DNA from: Sulfurimonas sp.
GTDB lineage: Bacteria > Campylobacterota > Campylobacteria > Campylobacterales > Sulfurimonadaceae
DNA: 8,789 nt
Assembly (NCBI GenBank): GCA_021107375.1
Contig: JAIOSY010000315.1
Span: forward strand, 1 to 8,789
Direction of reading: 5' to 3'
Shown: positions 6,682 to 8,789 of the stretch, in pieces
Layout: every line of letters starts with the position of its first letter
Position numbering within the stretch: the first letter of the stretch is position 1
The notes under the pieces: model-generated
What the model saw: only the letters and a program-made list of their open reading frames with translations
Databases searched by the model: none
Told to the model about the DNA's origin: nothing
Position numbers and translations under genes: made by a program

Positions 6682-7904
6682 TGTAAAAACTCCTCTATAT
6701 TTTTTCCTGCGTAATAATAATAAGTTGCATAAGCAATCTCTAAATCATTTAATGATGTTTCATATAATGCTTTTGCACTGGTTTTAGAACTAAGTGCATC
6801 AAGATAAACAACATTATCAACAATACCAGCATCATATTTTTTACTTATTGTTTCAAAAGCACTAGTTGCTGAGATTAAAGCACTTTTAGCACTAATAATT
6901 TTTATATTGCTTGTTTTAATTGTAAAAATAGCTAAATCGTATTGCATCTCTTGTTCTCTTTTTTTATAAGCCACTTGAGTATTTAAAGCTTGAGAATTAA
7001 CAATATATGCCTGTTTATTTTTAGCAATAGTCCCTTTATCAAAAACTCTTAAATTTAAAGATAACATCAACTTATTTTGATTATCTAAACCCTCAGGATG
7101 AAGAGTATCTACTCTATCATAAGCATAAACACTAAAAGTATCTTCAATTTTTACCTGTGGATAATAGCTACTATCTATGGAGTTTGCTCCATTAACTAAA
7201 GCATCTTTTTGAGCCATTAATGATTTTACACTATCAATTAATTCTAAATCATATTTACTAAACTCTTTAAAAATAGAATCATCAAAAGTTTCTATATTTT
7301 TACCAACTTTTAACTCTAATGATTTTTTTAAAGATAAAGTTTGCAGTCTTATATCTTGCATCTCATATATATTTGTATCATATGCAGCTTGTAATCTATC
7401 TACATCATCTTTTGTTGCAACTTTTGCTAGAACAAATCGTTTTGTTCTACTTAATTGTTCCCTAAGTGATTTACCTGCTTCAATTCTTGCAGATAAAGAT
7501 GCTTGTAAACTTTTTATATTAAAAAAATCTTGAACTATTTGCAAACTTAAACTTTTTTTCATTGACTCTGTATCAAAATTACTTGCTTTGTACTCATTCT
7601 TACTCTGAGATAAAAGTGCTGATTTTTTTCCACCATCATATATATCAAAAGATATTTTGGCAAATCCACTATAAATATCGCCAGATTGCATAAGAGTTTT
7701 TTCATTTAAAGTTTGATAAAAAGCACCTACATCTATAGTTGGATAATAAGCACTTTCGTAAGATTCTACTTCAATACTTTTTGCTTTTTGCAGTAAAGTT
7801 TTAGATACCACTAATTCACTATTTTTACCTGCAAAATCAAGCAATGACTTTAAGCTCTCCCCATAAATAAAAATAGGGATAATTAAAATTATAAGTTTTA
7901 TCAT
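6678..7904 (-). CDS. TolC-family outer-membrane efflux channel
   Basis: Predicted trimeric outer-membrane channel with a periplasmic alpha-barrel, the exit duct of the tripartite pump. It begins with a short signal peptide (MIKLIILIIPIFIYGES, cleavage likely near residue 15-17), with no Cys after it. The TolC two-fold internal repeat is visible: YESAYYPTIDVGAFYQ (49-64) with FAKISFDIYDGGKK (81-94) corresponds to IDSSYYPQVKIEDTFS (243-258) with LMLSLNLRVFDKGTIAKNK (279-297). Each strand pair is flanked by long helices; YDAGIVDNVVYLDALSS (357-373) is the usual late motif. At 408 residues it is within the family range. The ATG overlaps the tetR TGA (ATGA), and a GAGGT Shine-Dalgarno (7911-7915) is embedded in the last tetR codons. 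Being encoded with its own adaptor and pump, it is probably dedicated to this system. Confidence 0.9.
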   Translation of the reverse strand: MIKLIILIIPIFIYGESLKSLLDFAGKNSELVVSKTLLQKAKSIEVESYESAYYPTIDVGAFYQTLNEKTLMQSGDIYSGFAKISFDIYDGGKKSALLSQSKNEYKASNFDTESMKKSLSLQIVQDFFNIKSLQASLSARIEAGKSLREQLSRTKRFVLAKVATKDDVDRLQAAYDTNIYEMQDIRLQTLSLKKSLELKVGKNIETFDDSIFKEFSKYDLELIDSVKSLMAQKDALVNGANSIDSSYYPQVKIEDTFSVYAYDRVDTLHPEGLDNQNKLMLSLNLRVFDKGTIAKNKQAYIVNSQALNTQVAYKKREQEMQYDLAIFTIKTSNIKIISAKSALISATSAFETISKKYDAGIVDNVVYLDALSSKTSAKALYETSLNDLEIAYATYYYYAGKNIEEFLQ

Positions 7905-8497
7905 TTTTTTACCTCGATAAGTTCAAAAATCGCATCTACATAATTATTTAATTCATCTTCAAGACTATCAATAGAATTGGTTGCCGTACTAACAATAAAC
8001 ATACCCTCAGATACAACAAATAAACCTCTAGTTAATTGCTTTGAGGATTCTATTATTTCGCCATTGTCAATTCCATCTTGAATGATTTTTTCAAACCAAC
8101 TATAATAGCCTTCAAAACATTTAGTTTGAAAGGCTATCATCTCTTCATCAGGAGAACTCAAAGAGATAGAAATAAACTCTCTATAAAGCCCTCTTAATTC
8201 TAAATCTTCATCACAATAAAAAAATCTTGAAAATAATTTGATTTTATCTTTAGTTAAAGAGAGTTCAGATATTTGCTTCTCTACAATAATATTTCTCTCT
8301 TGAATTAAAATATTTACTATTTCAAAAACAATATCTTCTTTATTTTTAAAATAATCATACATCGTACCCTTACCAACACCAGCAGCTTTCGCTATTTTAG
8401 AGATAGTTAAATCTTTTAAACCATGAAGAAAAATAATATCCTTACACGCTAATGCAATATCTTTTCTTTTTTGTATTTTATCTACAATAATTGCCAT
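7901..8497 (-). CDS. TetR/AcrR-family transcriptional regulator of the efflux operon
   Basis: Predicted dimeric repressor that releases DNA on binding an efflux substrate. The 198 residues are typical in length. The N-terminal DNA-binding domain (about 8-55) has helix-turn-helix TISKIAKAAGVGKGTMYDYF (31-50), followed by KNKEDIVFEIV, both strongly diagnostic. The remaining helical domain (about 60-198) is variable, as expected for ligand binding, and gives no clue to the ligand. It has several aromatic residues (YYSWFEKII, 131-139) that could line a hydrophobic pocket; that is inference. AAGGA (8503-8507) lies 5 nt before the ATG. It is the first gene of the unit, with a TGAC/GTCA operator between its promoter and start, so autoregulation together with the pump genes is likely. 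Repression rather than activation is inferred from operator position downstream of the -10 box. Confidence 0.92.
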   Translation of the reverse strand: MAIIVDKIQKRKDIALACKDIIFLHGLKDLTISKIAKAAGVGKGTMYDYFKNKEDIVFEIVNILIQERNIIVEKQISELSLTKDKIKLFSRFFYCDEDLELRGLYREFISISLSSPDEEMIAFQTKCFEGYYSWFEKIIQDGIDNGEIIESSKQLTRGLFVVSEGMFIVSTATNSIDSLEDELNNYVDAIFELIEVKK

Positions 8498-8514
8498 AAT
8501 CTTCCTTCAAAATA

Positions 8515-8541
8515 AAATGACCGACTGACGGTCAGTCATTT
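8515..8541. promoter_or_regulatory. Putative TetR operator: nested TGAC/GTCA palindromes
   Basis: TGAC occurs at 8518 and 8526 and GTCA at 8531 and 8535. This yields three dyads: GACTGAC-G-GTCAGTC (8523-8537, centre 8530), TGACCG-N5-CGGTCA (8518-8534, centre 8526) and the outer AAATGAC-N13-GTCATTT (8515-8541, centre 8528). The site lies between the -10 box and the tetR Shine-Dalgarno, about +3 to +28 from the predicted start, where a bound repressor would block or hold polymerase. TetR-family regulators commonly bind such palindromes next to their own gene. Assignment to this TetR is by adjacency. Confidence 0.85.
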
Positions 8542-8549
8542 AAAATGGC

Positions 8550-8555
8550 ATTATA
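8550..8555 (-). promoter_or_regulatory. -10 box (TATAAT) of the tetR-efflux operon
   Basis: A consensus TATAAT on the minus strand (context AATCTATAATGCC), 52 nt before the tetR ATG, predicts a start near 8542-8544, just ahead of the palindromic operator. No -35 hexamer is recognisable 16-18 nt upstream, only AT-rich sequence. It is probably the sole promoter of the four-gene unit, since the later genes overlap or nearly touch. Confidence 0.7.
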
Positions 8556-8601
8556 GATTTTTATTGCTTAACAAATTATAAAAGAAAATATTATTGAGGA
8601 G

Positions 8602-8623
8602 TTACACCTCTAAAGAGGTGTAA
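8602..8623 (-). terminator. Hairpin after ridA, likely transcription terminator
   Basis: TTACACCTC (8602-8610) and GAGGTGTAA (8615-8623) form a perfect 9-bp stem with a 4-nt loop, beginning 15 nt after the ridA stop. No continuous T-run follows on the minus strand (the sequence goes on CTCCTCAATAATATTTTC), so it is an imperfect intrinsic terminator; it may instead protect the 3' end. TGAGGA flanks the hairpin as a direct repeat (8595-8600 and 8624-8629). Confidence 0.6.
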
Positions 8624-8638
8624 TGAGGAAATTAAAAC

Positions 8639-8789
8639 TTATTTAACTAAGGCTACTGCATCTATCTCAACAAGTGCATTTTTAGGTAAAGTTTTCACGG
8701 CAACTGTTGCACGAGCTGGTTTATGAGAACCAAAAGCCTCTTCATAGATTTCATTTATAACTGCAAAATCATCCATTGAAGCTATAAAA
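8639..8789 (-). CDS. ridA: RidA family protein (reactive intermediate/imine deaminase), C-terminal part
   Basis: Only the last 49 residues and the TAA stop (8639-8641) are in the window; the N-terminus lies beyond the right edge. Family members hydrolyse reactive enamine/imine intermediates such as 2-aminoacrylate, produced by PLP enzymes, to 2-oxo acids, as cytoplasmic trimers. The translation contains MDDFAVINEIYEEAFG, then SHKPARATVAVKTLPKNALV and EIDAVALVK. P-A-R-A with the catalytic Arg and V-E-I-D/E-A with the carboxylate match the RidA signature closely (compare Arg105 and Glu120 of the E. coli protein), which suggests a true deaminase rather than one of the Arg-lacking Rid subgroups. 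It ends 141 nt before tetR, with a hairpin between them, so it is probably a separate transcript. Confidence 0.93.
   Translation of the reverse strand, partial: FIASMDDFAVINEIYEEAFGSHKPARATVAVKTLPKNALVEIDAVALVK

Noticed and set aside
1..8789. CRISPR array, tRNA genes, phage or toxin-antitoxin system
   Set aside because: No regularly spaced repeats, no cloverleaf-like sequence and no small paired ORFs were seen; intergenic space is limited to three spacers of 80-151 nt.

Overview
The window is AT-rich and almost entirely coding, and every gene lies on the minus strand. It looks like a chromosomal segment of a Campylobacterota (Epsilonproteobacteria) member, of the Sulfurimonas/Arcobacter kind. 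The grounds are the block rplU-rpmA-obg-proB-fmt, a short glutamate 5-kinase without a PUA domain, an Obg without the acidic C-terminal tail, and promoters with a clear -10 box but no recognisable -35. Genus is an inference from family knowledge, not from any search.

Read in the direction of transcription (from high to low coordinates), the window opens with the C-terminal third or so of a RidA-family deaminase (8639-8789). A 9-bp hairpin follows its stop. Next comes a tightly packed four-gene efflux unit: a TetR-family regulator (7901-8497), a TolC-type outer-membrane channel (6678-7904), a short periplasmic adaptor (5929-6681) and an RND inner-membrane pump (2884-5922). The first two junctions are 4-nt ATGA overlaps and the last gap is 6 nt, so regulator and pump are probably made from one mRNA. 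A -10 box (8550-8555) and a dense TGAC/GTCA palindrome cluster (8515-8541) sit in front of tetR, which suggests self-repression with relief by an unknown pump substrate.

The second half is housekeeping. rplU (L21) and rpmA (L27) are served by a consensus TATAAT box at 2840-2845. That box lies inside the loop of a small hairpin with a T-tail, which could end the efflux transcript. Between rpmA and obg is a 151-nt spacer with two adjacent inverted repeats, one of them REP-like, and a possible promoter for obg. Then come obg (ribosome-associated GTPase), proB (first step of proline synthesis) and the start of fmt (formylation of initiator Met-tRNA), 2 nt apart or overlapping by 4 nt.

No CRISPR array, tRNA, rRNA, transposase or phage gene is visible. 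The core genes are ordinary. The points worth a second look are the minimal adaptor that seems to lack a membrane-proximal domain, the nested operator dyads, the terminator/promoter overlap before rplU, the paired repeats before obg, and the unusual G4 motif and G4-G5 insertion in Obg.
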